Source: Methylobacterium sp.
Lineage (GTDB): Bacteria > Pseudomonadota > Alphaproteobacteria > Rhizobiales > Beijerinckiaceae
Direction: 5' to 3'
NCBI GenBank assembly: GCA_013823325.1
Contig: PNLY01000029.1
Span: 1-53,358, forward strand
Length of the DNA stretch: 53,358 nt
The translations under genes and the position numbers were made by a program. The notes beneath the pieces are model-generated. The model was not told where the DNA came from. It saw only the letters and a list, made by a program, of their open reading frames with translations, and did not search any database. The number at the start of each line of letters is the position of its first letter. The first letter of the stretch is position 1. Positions 8,640 to 16,967 of the stretch are shown one piece after another.

Positions 8640-9574
8640 TGACCACGCTGCTGATCGCCGAACACGACAACGCCTCGATCAAGGACGCCACCGCCAAGGC
8701 GCTGACGGCGGCCGCCCAGCTCGGCGGCCCCGTGCATATCCTGGTCGCGGGTGAGGGCGCCAAGGCTGCGGCCGATGCGGCTGCGAAGCTTGCCGGCGTC
8801 GAGAAGGTGCTGCTCGCCGACGACGCGGCTTACGGCCATGCGCTGGCCGAGCCTTTTGCCGCGCTGATCGTCAAGCTCGCGGGCGGCTACGACGCGATCG
8901 TCGCGCCCTCGACCACGACCGGCAAGAACGTGCTGCCGCGCGTCGCAGCCCTGCTCGACGTGATGCAGGTCTCCGATGTCAGCAAGATCGTCGCGCCCGA
9001 CACCTTCGAGCGCCCGGTCTATGCCGGCAACGCGATCCAGACGGTGCAGTCGACCGACGCGAAGAAGCTGCTCACCATCCGCACCGCCTCCTTCCAGGCG
9101 GCGGGTGAAGGCGGCTCGGCTGCGGTCGAGGCGGTCTCGGCCGCCGAGAACCCCGGCAATTCGTCCTTCAAGGGCGAGAAGGTCGCCAAGTCCGACCGTC
9201 CGGAGCTGGCCTCGGCCAAGATCATCATCTCGGGCGGCCGCGCGCTGGCTTCGGCGGAGAATTTCGGCAAGGTGATCGAGCCGGTGGCCGACAAGCTCGG
9301 CGCCGCGATGGGCGCCTCGCGCGCCGCGGTCGATGCCGGCTATGCCCCGAACGACTGGCAGGTCGGCCAGACCGGCAAGGTCGTGGCACCCGAGCTCTAT
9401 ATCGCCGTCGGCATCTCCGGCGCGATCCAGCATCTCGCCGGCATGAAGGACTCGAAGGTCATCGTCGCCATCAACAAGGACGAGGAGGCCCCGATCTTCC
9501 AGATCGCCGATTACGGCCTTGTCGGCGACCTCTTCACCATCCTGCCCGAGCTTGCGGCGGAACTTAAAGGGTGA
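8639..9574 (+). CDS. etfA: Electron transfer flavoprotein subunit alpha
   Basis: A 311-residue EtfA of normal length. The N-terminal half is the Rossmann-like domain with [19 protein letters not shown]. The C-terminal FAD-binding domain carries the family signature, with [20 protein letters not shown], then QHLAGMKDS and the [11 protein letters not shown] tail. It pairs with etfB through a TGATG junction. In many Rhizobiales etfBA is followed by a 3-hydroxybutyryl-CoA dehydrogenase gene, but here a terminator and regulators follow. That hints at rearrangement at this point; the expected order is from memory, the observed order is direct. Confidence 0.97.
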   Translation: MTTLLIAEHDNASIKDATAKALTAAAQLGGPVHILVAGEGAKAAADAAAKLAGVEKVLLADDAAYGHALAEPFAALIVKLAGGYDAIVAPSTTTGKNVLPRVAALLDVMQVSDVSKIVAPDTFERPVYAGNAIQTVQSTDAKKLLTIRTASFQAAGEGGSAAVEAVSAAENPGNSSFKGEKVAKSDRPELASAKIIISGGRALASAENFGKVIEPVADKLGAAMGASRAAVDAGYAPNDWQVGQTGKVVAPELYIAVGISGAIQHLAGMKDSKVIVAINKDEEAPIFQIADYGLVGDLFTILPELAAELKG

Positions 9575-9679
9575 GTTCGTCTGGTCTGCTCCGGACGCAC
9601 AGGCCGGCATGCATTGACGAGCTGCTCCCCTCCGGTTGATTGCAGTCAGATCGCCACCAACAGCGAGTGTCGGTATCGG

Positions 9680-9701
9680 TGGTTGCTGGCCCCCGCAACC
9701 A
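9680..9701 (+). other. Possible initiator tRNA 3'-end remnant or att-like core (also a 7-bp hairpin)
   Basis: GGCCCCCGCAACCA at 9688-9701 is identical to the last 14 bases of a typical bacterial initiator tRNA-Met gene, including CCA. No cloverleaf can be drawn upstream, so it is not a working tRNA. The same stretch forms a perfect 7-bp hairpin (TGGTTGC / GCAACCA, 8-base loop), an alternative explanation. A terminator follows 19 bp later. Confidence 0.3.
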
Positions 9702-9720
9702 AATCCATAGCAAATACATA

Positions 9721-9748
9721 AACCCCGTCGCTAAAGCGGCGGGGTTTT
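9721..9748 (+). terminator. Rho-independent terminator downstream of etfBA
   Basis: AACCCCGTCGC, a short TAAA loop, then GCGGCGGGGTT form an 11-bp stem with one G-U pair, followed by TTTT. This is the clearest intrinsic terminator in the window. It lies 146 bp after the etfA stop. Confidence 0.85.
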
Positions 9749-9771
9749 GTCGTTCCAGGCGAGCAGACGGC

Positions 9772-10155
9772 CTAGCGGCGTTTCAATGCGTGGTAGTGTC
9801 GTAACAGGTGTTGGCGATCCAATGGATCGGTGAGCACCGAGAGATCGATAATCATCGGCTCGGATGGCTCCATTACAAATGGAGTAGCTTCAGGCTCCGC
9901 AAAGCCGCTGCGGCTGGTGTCGTCCAGCCCCATTTCCCTTAAGATCCGAACGAGAGTCGTGCCATAGAGCTCAGCCAACAGCTTCAGCTGACTAACGGCG
10001 ACCTGCGATAGTCCGCGCTCTTGCTTGCTGATTTGCTGCTGACTCACACCAATGGCCCGCCCTACCATGGTTCCAGTCATCGCCGCTCTCAAGCCGAGTA
10101 GGCGCAAGTGGGCCCTGATTATATCGTCAATCGGCCCCATGCCTTGTCTCGGCAT
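9772..10155 (-). CDS. XRE-family helix-turn-helix transcriptional regulator
   Basis: About 127 residues from ATG 10155, which is preceded by a GAGGGG site; the frame extends to a TTG at 10245 without recognisable homology. The central part is a Cro/CI-type helix-turn-helix (LRAAMTGTMVGRAIGVSQQQ then ISKQERGLSQVAVSQLKLLAE), followed by YGTTLVRILREMG. The C-terminal 45 residues are acidic and proline-containing and resemble the tails of small alphaproteobacterial XRE regulators. It sits alone between etfBA and a GntR gene on the same strand. No target or ligand is evident. Confidence 0.8.
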   Translation of the reverse strand: MPRQGMGPIDDIIRAHLRLLGLRAAMTGTMVGRAIGVSQQQISKQERGLSQVAVSQLKLLAELYGTTLVRILREMGLDDTSRSGFAEPEATPFVMEPSEPMIIDLSVLTDPLDRQHLLRHYHALKRR

Positions 10156-10236
10156 TCGCCTGCACCCCTCAATAAAGGGCGAAATCAGGTGGTTCGCAGC
10201 AGGTCGCCGCAACTGATCGGGGGTTGTTCGTGATAT

Positions 10237-10259
10237 ACTGCACAACTATTGGATGCAGT
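10237..10259. promoter_or_regulatory. Inverted repeat upstream of the XRE gene
   Basis: ACTGCA and TGCAGT are separated by 11 bases, about 80 bp upstream of the chosen XRE start. The spacing suits a dimeric repressor site, but the arms are short and chance is possible. The rest of the 176-bp gap to the GntR gene shows nothing else. Confidence 0.3.
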
Positions 10260-10331
10260 GCGGTCGCTTGCGATCCAGCGGTCAACACCTCCCGCCCACT
10301 CAATACTGAGCGTGAGGCAGAACTTCTGGTC

Positions 10332-11000
10332 TTATGCGGACGTCGCGTTTCTCTGCGCGATCGCCTCGGTGAAGATCGGCTCCCAGGCCATGACATGGCT
10401 GGTCATCAACGCTTCGGCTTCGTCCTCCAGCCCCTGCCTGATGACCTCGATGATACGGTAATGTTCGGGCACGGACGCTCTCTGCCGCTCGAGGCCGTGG
10501 GCTGAGCGGATCCCGTAGAGCCGCATCCGGTCGCGCAAGCGCAGGACGATGTCAGCCAGGACGTCGTTGCCGGCGAGCGCCAGCAACTCCGCATGAAAGG
10601 CCCGGTCGGCGGCGAGATAGCGCGGCACGTCCCCGGTTTCGACGGATTCGGCGATGGCGTCGGCCTGCGCCTCGAGTTCCGAGAGGTCGTTGGCCCCCAT
10701 CCTGACCAGCTTGCGGAAGGCGGAGGCTTCGAGCTGCATGCGCACCTCGAAGATGCCGCGCAGCTCGTCGAGCGAGGGATCCACGACCCGGAAGCCGCGA
10801 TTGCGCATCGGCTGGAGCAGCCCGTCCGAGGTCAGCTGGAGCAAGGCCTCGCGGATCGGCGTCGTCGAGATCCCGAGCGTGCGCGCCAATGACGGCACCG
10901 AGCAGACCGCACCGGGCGGCATTTCGCCTGACACGATCGCGATCCGCAGCTGATCGACGACCTGTTCGCGCAGATTGGCGTCTCCCGAGAGCAGCTGCAT
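10332..11000 (-). CDS. GntR-family regulator, FCD (FadR C-terminal) subfamily
   Basis: 222 residues from ATG 11000. That start is chosen because AAGGAGGGG lies just upstream and the wHTH follows directly; the frame extends to GTG 11093. The winged helix spans about 10-75 (LREQVVDQLRIAIVSGEMPP, then SVPSLARTLGISTTPIREAL). The FCD domain follows with EVRMQLEASAFRKL, the D-x3-H metal motif region ADRAFHAELL, and a late histidine in TSHVMAWEP. FCD regulators usually respond to organic acids and control adjacent catabolic genes. It is divergent from the molybdenum enzyme-transporter pair, its probable target. Confidence 0.88.
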   Translation of the reverse strand: MQLLSGDANLREQVVDQLRIAIVSGEMPPGAVCSVPSLARTLGISTTPIREALLQLTSDGLLQPMRNRGFRVVDPSLDELRGIFEVRMQLEASAFRKLVRMGANDLSELEAQADAIAESVETGDVPRYLAADRAFHAELLALAGNDVLADIVLRLRDRMRLYGIRSAHGLERQRASVPEHYRIIEVIRQGLEDEAEALMTSHVMAWEPIFTEAIAQRNATSA

Positions 11001-11076
11001 CCGTTCCCCTCCTTGCGCCGCCTTATCCGCGCTCTCTGCCATGATCCGCCCGGATATGGCGAGTCGCATCTCTGAC

Positions 11077-11112
11077 TTGAAGTAGCGCGTCACGCGTAAT
11101 ACATTACTGTAT
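11077..11112 (+). promoter_or_regulatory. Candidate promoter with overlapping palindromes before the molybdenum enzyme gene
   Basis: TTGAAG (11077-11082) and TACATT (11100-11105) are 17 bp apart, a plausible -35/-10 pair. Two dyads overlap the -10: GTAAT-AC-ATTAC (11096-11107) and ATACA-TTAC-TGTAT (11099-11112). CGTAATACA is close to the GntR-type yGTM(N)KACy core. If correct, transcription starts at or next to the ATG and the gene is nearly leaderless. Predicted by eye. Confidence 0.35.
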
Positions 11113-14100
11113 GTCCGATATGCGGAATGCCGAGATCAAAGAGGGCTATTGCACCCTATGCCGTTCGCGCTGCGGTTCGCTGAACCATGTGCGGGACGGC
11201 CGTCTCGTCCTGGTCGCGCCCAACCCCGCCCACCCGACCGGGGCGGCGCTCTGCGCCAAGGGGAGGGCGGCGCCCGAACTGGTCGACAGCCCGCTGCGGC
11301 TCACAAAGCCGCTGAAACGCACCACGCCGCGCGGTGCCGAAACGCCGGACTGGGTCGAGATCGACTGGCCGGAGGCGCTCGACACGATCGCCGAGCGGCT
11401 CGGCACGATCCGGCGCGAGACCGGGGCCGAGACGGTCGCCTTCGCGGTGACGACGCCGAGCGGCACGCCGATGGTCGACAGCTTCGAATGGGTCGAGCGT
11501 TTCATCCGCTGCTTCGGCAGCCCCAATCTGATCTATGCGGTCGAAATCTGCGGCTGGCACAAGGACTTCGCCCAGGCCCTGACCTATGGCCGCGGCATCG
11601 GCGCCGCCGATTACGACAATGCCGACAATATCGTGCTTTGGGGGCATAATCCGACGCGGACCTGGCTGGCGCAGGCGACCCGGATCGCGCAGGCCCGCAA
11701 GCGCGGCGCGACCGTCGCGGTGGTCGATCCCAAGCGCGGCGGCGCCGGCGAGAGCGCCGATCTCTGGCTCGGCATCCGCCCCGGCGCGGACGGAGCGCTC
11801 GCCATGGGCGCGATCCGCCATCTCCTGACGAACCGCAGCGATGACGACGCCTTCGTCCGGCAATGGACGAACGCGCCGATGCTGGTCGACCTTTCGACCG
11901 GGCGCTTGCTGCGGGCGCGGGGTCTCTGGCCGGACGGCGCGAACGAAGCCTTCGTGCTGTTGCGCCCGGACGGCACAGCGCGGGCCTATGACACAGCAGA
12001 GGCATTGGAGCGGCCGCACGACATCATCCTCGATGGCGAGGCGGAACTGCGCGGCGCTGACGGCCGGACGATCACCTGCGCCACCGTGATGCGGCTGCTG
12101 ACACGCGAGGCCGCTGCCTTCACGCCGGAGCACGTCGCCGGGATCACCGGGCTCGCCATCGACGACCTCGCGCGTTTCTATGGCCTGTTCGAGGGCTCGC
12201 CGCGGCTCGCCTATCACTCCTGGACCGGCGTCGGCCAGCATTCCAATGCGACCATGATCGAGCGCGCCATCGGCACGCTCTATGCGCTCACCGGCGCGAG
12301 CGACCGCATCGGCGGCAATGTCTGGACGAGCGCGCCGCCCTTCCGCACCGTCAACGACTATGCCCTGCTGCCGGAATCCCAGCGCCGCAAGGCCCTCGGC
12401 CTCGCCGAATTGCCGCTCGGGCCACCGAGCAAGGGCTGGGTCACCGCCCGCGATTTCTGCCGGTCCGTGATCGAGGGCGAGCCCTACCGCGTCCGCGCGC
12501 TGATGAGCTTCGGCACCAATTTCGTGGTGTCGCAGGGCGATTCCGGGCGCAACCGCGCTGCGCTGCAGGCGCTCGACTTCCATGTCCATGTCGACATGTT
12601 CATGAATCCGACCGCCGAGCAGGCCGACATCGTCCTGCCGGCGAGCATGCCCTGGGAGCGCGAGGCGCTCCGGCTCGGCTTCGAGATCACGCAGGAAGCG
12701 GTCGAGCACATCCAGCTGCGCCAGGCCATGGTGCCGCCGCGCGGCGAGGTCCGGGCCGATTACGATATCGCCTTCGAACTTGCGTGCCGGCTCGGCCATG
12801 CCGAGGCCTTCCTCGGCGGCTCGATCGAGGCCGGCTGGAACCACCAGCTCGAACCGCTCGGCTTGACGGTCGCGCAACTGCGGGCGGCGCCGGGTGGCAT
12901 CCGCGTGCCGCAGCGCAATCCCGAGCGCAAATATGCCGCAGTCCGCGAGGGGGGCGGCGTTGCCGGCTTCCCCACGGCGAGCCGCCGGGTCGAGATCTAT
13001 TCCGAGCAATTGCTCGCGCTGGGCCATCCGGCCTTGCCTTGCCATGTCGAGCCGGCGAGCGCGGCGGGGCGCCCGGCCGAATTGCCATTGCTGCTCTCGA
13101 CCGCCAAGTCCGGCTGGTTCGTCCACTCCTCGCATCGCCATGTCGCCTCGCTCAGGCGCAAGGCGCCCGATCCGTCGGTCGAACTCAGCCCGGCCGATGC
13201 CCAGGCGCGTGGCATCGTCGCCGGCGACTGGGTGACCGTGCGGACGCGCGACGGCGAAGCGAAGCTGCGGGCAAAGCTGGAGCCGACACAGCCGGCCGGG
13301 ACCGTGATCGCCGAGTTCGGCTGGTGGGAGGCCTGCACGCCGCTCGGGCGCCCCGGCGGGGCGGTGACGGGAACGGCGACACGCAACATCAACGCGATCC
13401 TCTCCGACCGCGACCGCGACCCGATCAGCGGCTCGGTGCCGCTGCGGGCGGTGGCCTGCGAGGTCATCCGCGATGAGGCGGCCTCGCGCGGCTGGTGGAC
13501 GGGCGAGCGCGCCTTCCGCTTCAGCTCGCGCCGGCAGGAGGCCGCGGATGTCCTTGCCTTCGGCCTCGTCCCCGTCGACGGCGGGCCGCTGCCCGGTTTC
13601 CTGCCCGGCCAGCATGTTGAGGTCACCGAGCCCGCAACGGGAGTGTCGCGCAGCTATTCGCTGACGGGGCCGAGCGAGAACCCCACTGAATACGAGATCG
13701 CGGTGCGCCGGATCGCGGCCGGCGGCGAAGGCATGCCGCCCGGCCGGATGTCGACGCGCCTGCACGAACTCGCGCCGGGCAGCATCGTCACCCTGCAGCC
13801 GCCGGCCGGAATCTTCACCCCGCCCTTAACCGGCAATCGCCCGGTGATCCTGGTCGCGGCCGGCGTCGGCATCACGCCTTTCGTCGGCTATCTCTGGGCG
13901 CTCGCGCGGACCCTGCCGGAACAGCGCCCGCCCTCGGTCGAGCTCGTCTCCATCTGCCGCAACGGTGCCGAGCAGCCCTTCGGCGATTGGCTGCAGACGA
14001 TCGCCGCCAGAATTCCGGAGCTGCGGCTGATCCGCGCCTTCACCCGGCCGCGGACCGAGGATCGGCCCGGCCGCGACTATGAACATGCCGGCCGGCCGGA

Positions 14101-14521
14101 CATCGCAGGTCTCGGTCTCGCATCCGGCTCGCGACGGCCGCTGGCCTATCTCTGCGGCCCCGACGGCTTCGTTGCCGATACCAAGGCCGCCCTGGCCAGA
14201 ACCGGTCTGCCGGGCTTCGACGTCTTCAGCGAGGTCTTCGTCTCGCAGATCGAAATTCCCGCCAATCTGGCGCCACGCCGTATCGTGCTGCAGCGCGGCG
14301 GGACATCCTTCGACTGGTCGGTGCAATCGGGCAGCCTGCTCGATGCCGCCGAAGCGGCGGGACTTTCGCTGCCGAGCGGCTGCCGCAGCGGCCAGTGCGA
14401 GAGCTGCCGCCTGCGCGTCGTCTCCGGCACGGCCAGCCATCTCTCGCCCTATGACGGCGAGCCCGACGATTGCCTGACCTGCTGCGCGGTGCCGCTCAGC
14501 GACCTTGTTCTCGACGCCTGA
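11111..14521 (+). CDS. Fused molybdopterin oxidoreductase / FNR-type flavin reductase / 2Fe-2S ferredoxin
   Basis: A 1136-residue three-part enzyme. Residues 1-790 are a DMSO-reductase-family molybdopterin oxidoreductase. A 4Fe-4S motif is visible (C14, C17, C21, C48 before AKG), with a likely Mo-ligand cysteine C147 in VEICGWHKDF and a C-terminal molydopterin dinucleotide-binding domain (TAKSGWFVHSSHRH onward). Residues about 800-1045 form a flavin reductase domain: RSYSLTG (FAD), GVGITPF and YLCGPDGF (nucleotide). The last 80 residues are a plant-type ferredoxin with C1091, C1096, C1099 and C1124. The fusion would pass NAD(P)H electrons via flavin and 2Fe-2S to molybdenum in one cytoplasmic polypeptide; no Tat signal is seen. 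No good ribosome binding site precedes either ATG (11111 or 11120). Substrate unknown. Confidence 0.9.
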   Translation: MSDMRNAEIKEGYCTLCRSRCGSLNHVRDGRLVLVAPNPAHPTGAALCAKGRAAPELVDSPLRLTKPLKRTTPRGAETPDWVEIDWPEALDTIAERLGTIRRETGAETVAFAVTTPSGTPMVDSFEWVERFIRCFGSPNLIYAVEICGWHKDFAQALTYGRGIGAADYDNADNIVLWGHNPTRTWLAQATRIAQARKRGATVAVVDPKRGGAGESADLWLGIRPGADGALAMGAIRHLLTNRSDDDAFVRQWTNAPMLVDLSTGRLLRARGLWPDGANEAFVLLRPDGTARAYDTAEALERPHDIILDGEAELRGADGRTITCATVMRLLTREAAAFTPEHVAGITGLAIDDLARFYGLFEGSPRLAYHSWTGVGQHSNATMIERAIGTLYALTGASDRIGGNVWTSAPPFRTVNDYALLPESQRRKALGLAELPLGPPSKGWVTARDFCRSVIEGEPYRVRALMSFGTNFVVSQGDSGRNRAALQALDFHVHVDMFMNPTAEQADIVLPASMPWEREALRLGFEITQEAVEHIQLRQAMVPPRGEVRADYDIAFELACRLGHAEAFLGGSIEAGWNHQLEPLGLTVAQLRAAPGGIRVPQRNPERKYAAVREGGGVAGFPTASRRVEIYSEQLLALGHPALPCHVEPASAAGRPAELPLLLSTAKSGWFVHSSHRHVASLRRKAPDPSVELSPADAQARGIVAGDWVTVRTRDGEAKLRAKLEPTQPAGTVIAEFGWWEACTPLGRPGGAVTGTATRNINAILSDRDRDPISGSVPLRAVACEVIRDEAASRGWWTGERAFRFSSRRQEAADVLAFGLVPVDGGPLPGFLPGQHVEVTEPATGVSRSYSLTGPSENPTEYEIAVRRIAAGGEGMPPGRMSTRLHELAPGSIVTLQPPAGIFTPPLTGNRPVILVAAGVGITPFVGYLWALARTLPEQRPPSVELVSICRNGAEQPFGDWLQTIAARIPELRLIRAFTRPRTEDRPGRDYEHAGRPDIAGLGLASGSRRPLAYLCGPDGFVADTKAALARTGLPGFDVFSEVFVSQIEIPANLAPRRIVLQRGGTSFDWSVQSGSLLDAAEAAGLSLPSGCRSGQCESCRLRVVSGTASHLSPYDGEPDDCLTCCAVPLSDLVLDA

Positions 14522-14560
14522 CTGCAAACCAACGGCGGCAAACCGCCAGTAGAGGGGACT

Positions 14561-16000
14561 ATGACAGAGACGATCCTGAACGAACGCGCGGTCGCGCCGC
14601 GCGAAGGCGCCCTTGTGCGCCTGTCGCAGACCATGGTGGCCTTCTCCGAACGCTGGTTTCCGGACGCGTATATCTTCGTGCTGCTGGCGACGGTCGCGGT
14701 CGCGCTGGCGGCGATCGTGCATGGCGGCTCGCCGGTCGCGGTCAGCACCGCCTTCGGCGAGGGCTTCTGGAGCATCATCCCCTTCACCATGCAGATGGCG
14801 CTGGTCGCCATCGGCGGCTACATCGTGGCGCTGTCGCCGCCGGTCGCGGCGCTGATGCGCCGGGCCGCCGCCGTGCCGAGCACAGGCCGGGGCGCAGTCG
14901 TCTTCGTCGGCGTGGTCAGCATCCTGCTCTCGCTGGTGAACTGGGGCGTCAGCCTGATCTTCTCCGGCCTGCTGGTGCGCGAGATCGCGCGACGCAAGGA
15001 CATACGCCTCGATTATCGCGCGGCGGGCGCGGCTGGCTATCTCGGGCTCGGCTTCGGCTTCACCCTCGGCATCAGCTCGTCGGCAGCGCAGCTTCAGGCC
15101 AATCCGGCGAGCATCCCGCCCTCGCTGATGCCGATCACCGGCGTGATCAGCTTCTACGAGACGATCCTGACCTGGCAGAACCTGCTGGTGATCGTGGTCG
15201 GCACGCTGCTCTCGGCGGCGATCTGCTACTACACCACCCCGTCCGATGCGGCTGCCAGGACCGCTTCCGATCTCGGCGTCGACCTCACCGACGTCAAGGC
15301 CGAGCAGAAGCCGACCCGGCCGGGCGACTATCTCGAATTCAGCCCGATCCTGACCATCCTGATCGTCGTGCTGGCGGCGGGCTGGTTCTACGAGACCTTC
15401 AAGTCCGGCAATCCGCTGATCACCATGTCGGGCCTCAACACCTACAACTTCGTCTTCCTGCTCGTCGGCGCCCTGCTGCACTGGCGGCCGCGCAGCTTCC
15501 TGGTCAGCTTCTCGCAGGCGATGCCGAGCGTCGCCGGCGTGCTGCTGCAGTTCCCGTTCTATGGCGGCATCGCCTATATGCTGACGCGGGTGAAGGCCGA
15601 GGGTGCCTCGCTGTCCGACACGATCGCGCACTGGTTCGTCAGCCTCGCCAGCGACGCCAGCGTGTTCTCCTTCATCGTCGGCATCTATTCGGCGATCCTC
15701 GGCTTCTTCATCCCCTCGGCCGGCGGCAAATGGATCATCGAAGCGCCCTACATCATGAAGGCGGCCAACGAGATCGGCGCGCATCTCGGCTGGACCGTGA
15801 TGGTCTACAACATCGCCGAGACCCTGCCGAATTTCATCAACCCGTTCTGGATGCTGCCACTGCTCGGCGTACTCAAGCTGAAGTCGAAGGACCTGATCGG
15901 CTACACCTCGATGCAGTTCTTCATCCACTTTCCGGTGGTGATGCTGCTCGCGGTCGCCCTGATGCACACCTTCACCTATCGCGCGCCGGTCTTGCCCTGA
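14561..16000 (+). CDS. Short-chain fatty acid transporter, AtoE family
   Basis: A 479-residue polytopic inner membrane protein with roughly 12 hydrophobic segments. It matches AtoE: an N-terminal SERWFPDAYIFVLLAT helix, a FGEGFWSIIPFTMQMALV region, LVNWGVSLIFSGLLVREIAR, and the late AGGKWIIEAPYIMKAA segment. The family imports acetoacetate, butyrate and similar acids. An AGAGGGG site precedes the ATG. It starts 39 bp after the molybdenum fusion enzyme on the same strand, so the two probably form one transcript and the acid may be the enzyme's substrate (inference). The last 29 bp overlap the convergent lysR gene. Confidence 0.9.
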   Translation: MTETILNERAVAPREGALVRLSQTMVAFSERWFPDAYIFVLLATVAVALAAIVHGGSPVAVSTAFGEGFWSIIPFTMQMALVAIGGYIVALSPPVAALMRRAAAVPSTGRGAVVFVGVVSILLSLVNWGVSLIFSGLLVREIARRKDIRLDYRAAGAAGYLGLGFGFTLGISSSAAQLQANPASIPPSLMPITGVISFYETILTWQNLLVIVVGTLLSAAICYYTTPSDAAARTASDLGVDLTDVKAEQKPTRPGDYLEFSPILTILIVVLAAGWFYETFKSGNPLITMSGLNTYNFVFLLVGALLHWRPRSFLVSFSQAMPSVAGVLLQFPFYGGIAYMLTRVKAEGASLSDTIAHWFVSLASDASVFSFIVGIYSAILGFFIPSAGGKWIIEAPYIMKAANEIGAHLGWTVMVYNIAETLPNFINPFWMLPLLGVLKLKSKDLIGYTSMQFFIHFPVVMLLAVALMHTFTYRAPVLP

Positions 16001-16892
16001 GCGAGCGGAACCTCGTCGTGCCGCAGAGCGCTGCGGCCTGGGCCATCAGCCAGGTCCGCAGCGCCGACAGGTCTTGGCTGGTGGCCGAAGTTCGGGGCTG
16101 AATGAGACCATAAGCCGTTCCGTCCGGAGAGAAACCGGCCGGAGCCTTCAGCCGCCCCGCCACGACGTCGTTCGCCGCGATCGCCTGCGGCGCGAGCGCG
16201 ACACCGAGGCCGCCGAGCGCGGCCTCCATCATCAGGAAATGATGGTCCAGCAGCCGGATCGAGCGTGGGCGAGGCGCGTCCGGGTGCCCATCGAGCCATT
16301 CCTGCCAGGCCAGCGGCCGGGTTCGCGATCCCAGCGCGACATAGTCGCCGCTGTCGAAGGCCTGGCGCAGCGACGGCGGCATCACCGGGCCGACCCGCTC
16401 CAGCATCAGCGTCGTCACCGCCCAGCCCGGGTCGAGCGCGAAATCCAGCCGCCTGATCGCGAGCGTCACCCGCTCGCGCGCGAAGTCCAGCGCGCCTCCG
16501 CCCGTCGACAGATGCACCTCGACCGCCGGATGAGCATCCTGAAACTCGGACAGGCGCGGGATCAACCAGCGCATCGCCAGGGATCGCTCGCAGGACAGGA
16601 CGATCGGCGCCGGTGCGGCGCTGGTCCTGATCGCCGCGAGCGCGCCCGAGATCAGGGCGAGCGCCTGACCCGTGGCTTGCGCCAGGGTCTCGCCGCCAGC
16701 CGTGGGCCGCACGCCGCGCCCGTCCGCTTCGAGTAGTGGCACGCCGATATCGATGCCGAGCTTCGAAACCCGGCGGCTGACGGCGCCATGCGTCAGAGCG
16801 AGCTCGGCCGCAGCCGCCCGGACGGAGCCGAGCCGCGCCACCGCCTCGAGGGCGCGCAGGTCGTCGAGCGAAGGGATTTCGGAGCGCTTCAT
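15972..16892 (-). CDS. LysR-family transcriptional regulator, GcvA-like
   Basis: 306 residues from ATG 16892. The helix-turn-helix reads LRALEAVARLGSVRAAAAEL then LTHGAVSRRVSKL, and the effector domain has SLAMRWLIPRLSEF, typical of GcvA-like LysR proteins. A longer frame to 17075 would run through the operator and into the divergent kinase gene, so it is rejected. A 19-bp palindrome touches its start codon, implying autorepression and control of the divergent acid-sugar operon. The 3' end overlaps the convergent AtoE gene by 29 bp, so simultaneous transcription would give complementary 3' ends. Confidence 0.9.
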   Translation of the reverse strand: MKRSEIPSLDDLRALEAVARLGSVRAAAAELALTHGAVSRRVSKLGIDIGVPLLEADGRGVRPTAGGETLAQATGQALALISGALAAIRTSAAPAPIVLSCERSLAMRWLIPRLSEFQDAHPAVEVHLSTGGGALDFARERVTLAIRRLDFALDPGWAVTTLMLERVGPVMPPSLRQAFDSGDYVALGSRTRPLAWQEWLDGHPDAPRPRSIRLLDHHFLMMEAALGGLGVALAPQAIAANDVVAGRLKAPAGFSPDGTAYGLIQPRTSATSQDLSALRTWLMAQAAALCGTTRFRSLRARPARDR

Positions 16893-16911
16893 TGGTGATA
16901 AATTATCACCA
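16893..16911. promoter_or_regulatory. 19-bp near-perfect palindrome, LysR (T-N11-A) operator
   Basis: TGGTGATAAATTATCACCA has perfect 9-bp arms around one central base and contains T-N11-A (16896-16908), the LysR core pattern. It abuts the lysR start codon and lies 56 bp upstream of the divergent kinase gene. It is AT-rich against its surroundings. Confidence 0.75.
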
Positions 16912-16967
16912 GTATCTGTCAGATCATATGCATTTTCAACGCCGACAATTCTGCCATCCTCACCAGC

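Noticed and set aside
9600..9701. A complete tRNA gene before the etfA terminator
   Set aside because: Only the last 14 bases match an initiator tRNA; no D, anticodon or T arm can be formed upstream.
11156..13765. An 869-codon open frame antisense to the molybdenum enzyme gene
   Set aside because: The plus-strand frame has clear FeS, molybdopterin, flavin and ferredoxin motifs. The antisense product is low-complexity and rich in R, A, D and H, typical of a GC-rich shadow.
13826..15967. A 713-codon antisense open frame over the fusion enzyme end and the AtoE gene
   Set aside because: Charge-rich, repeat-like shadow opposite two genes with recognised motifs and good ribosome binding sites.
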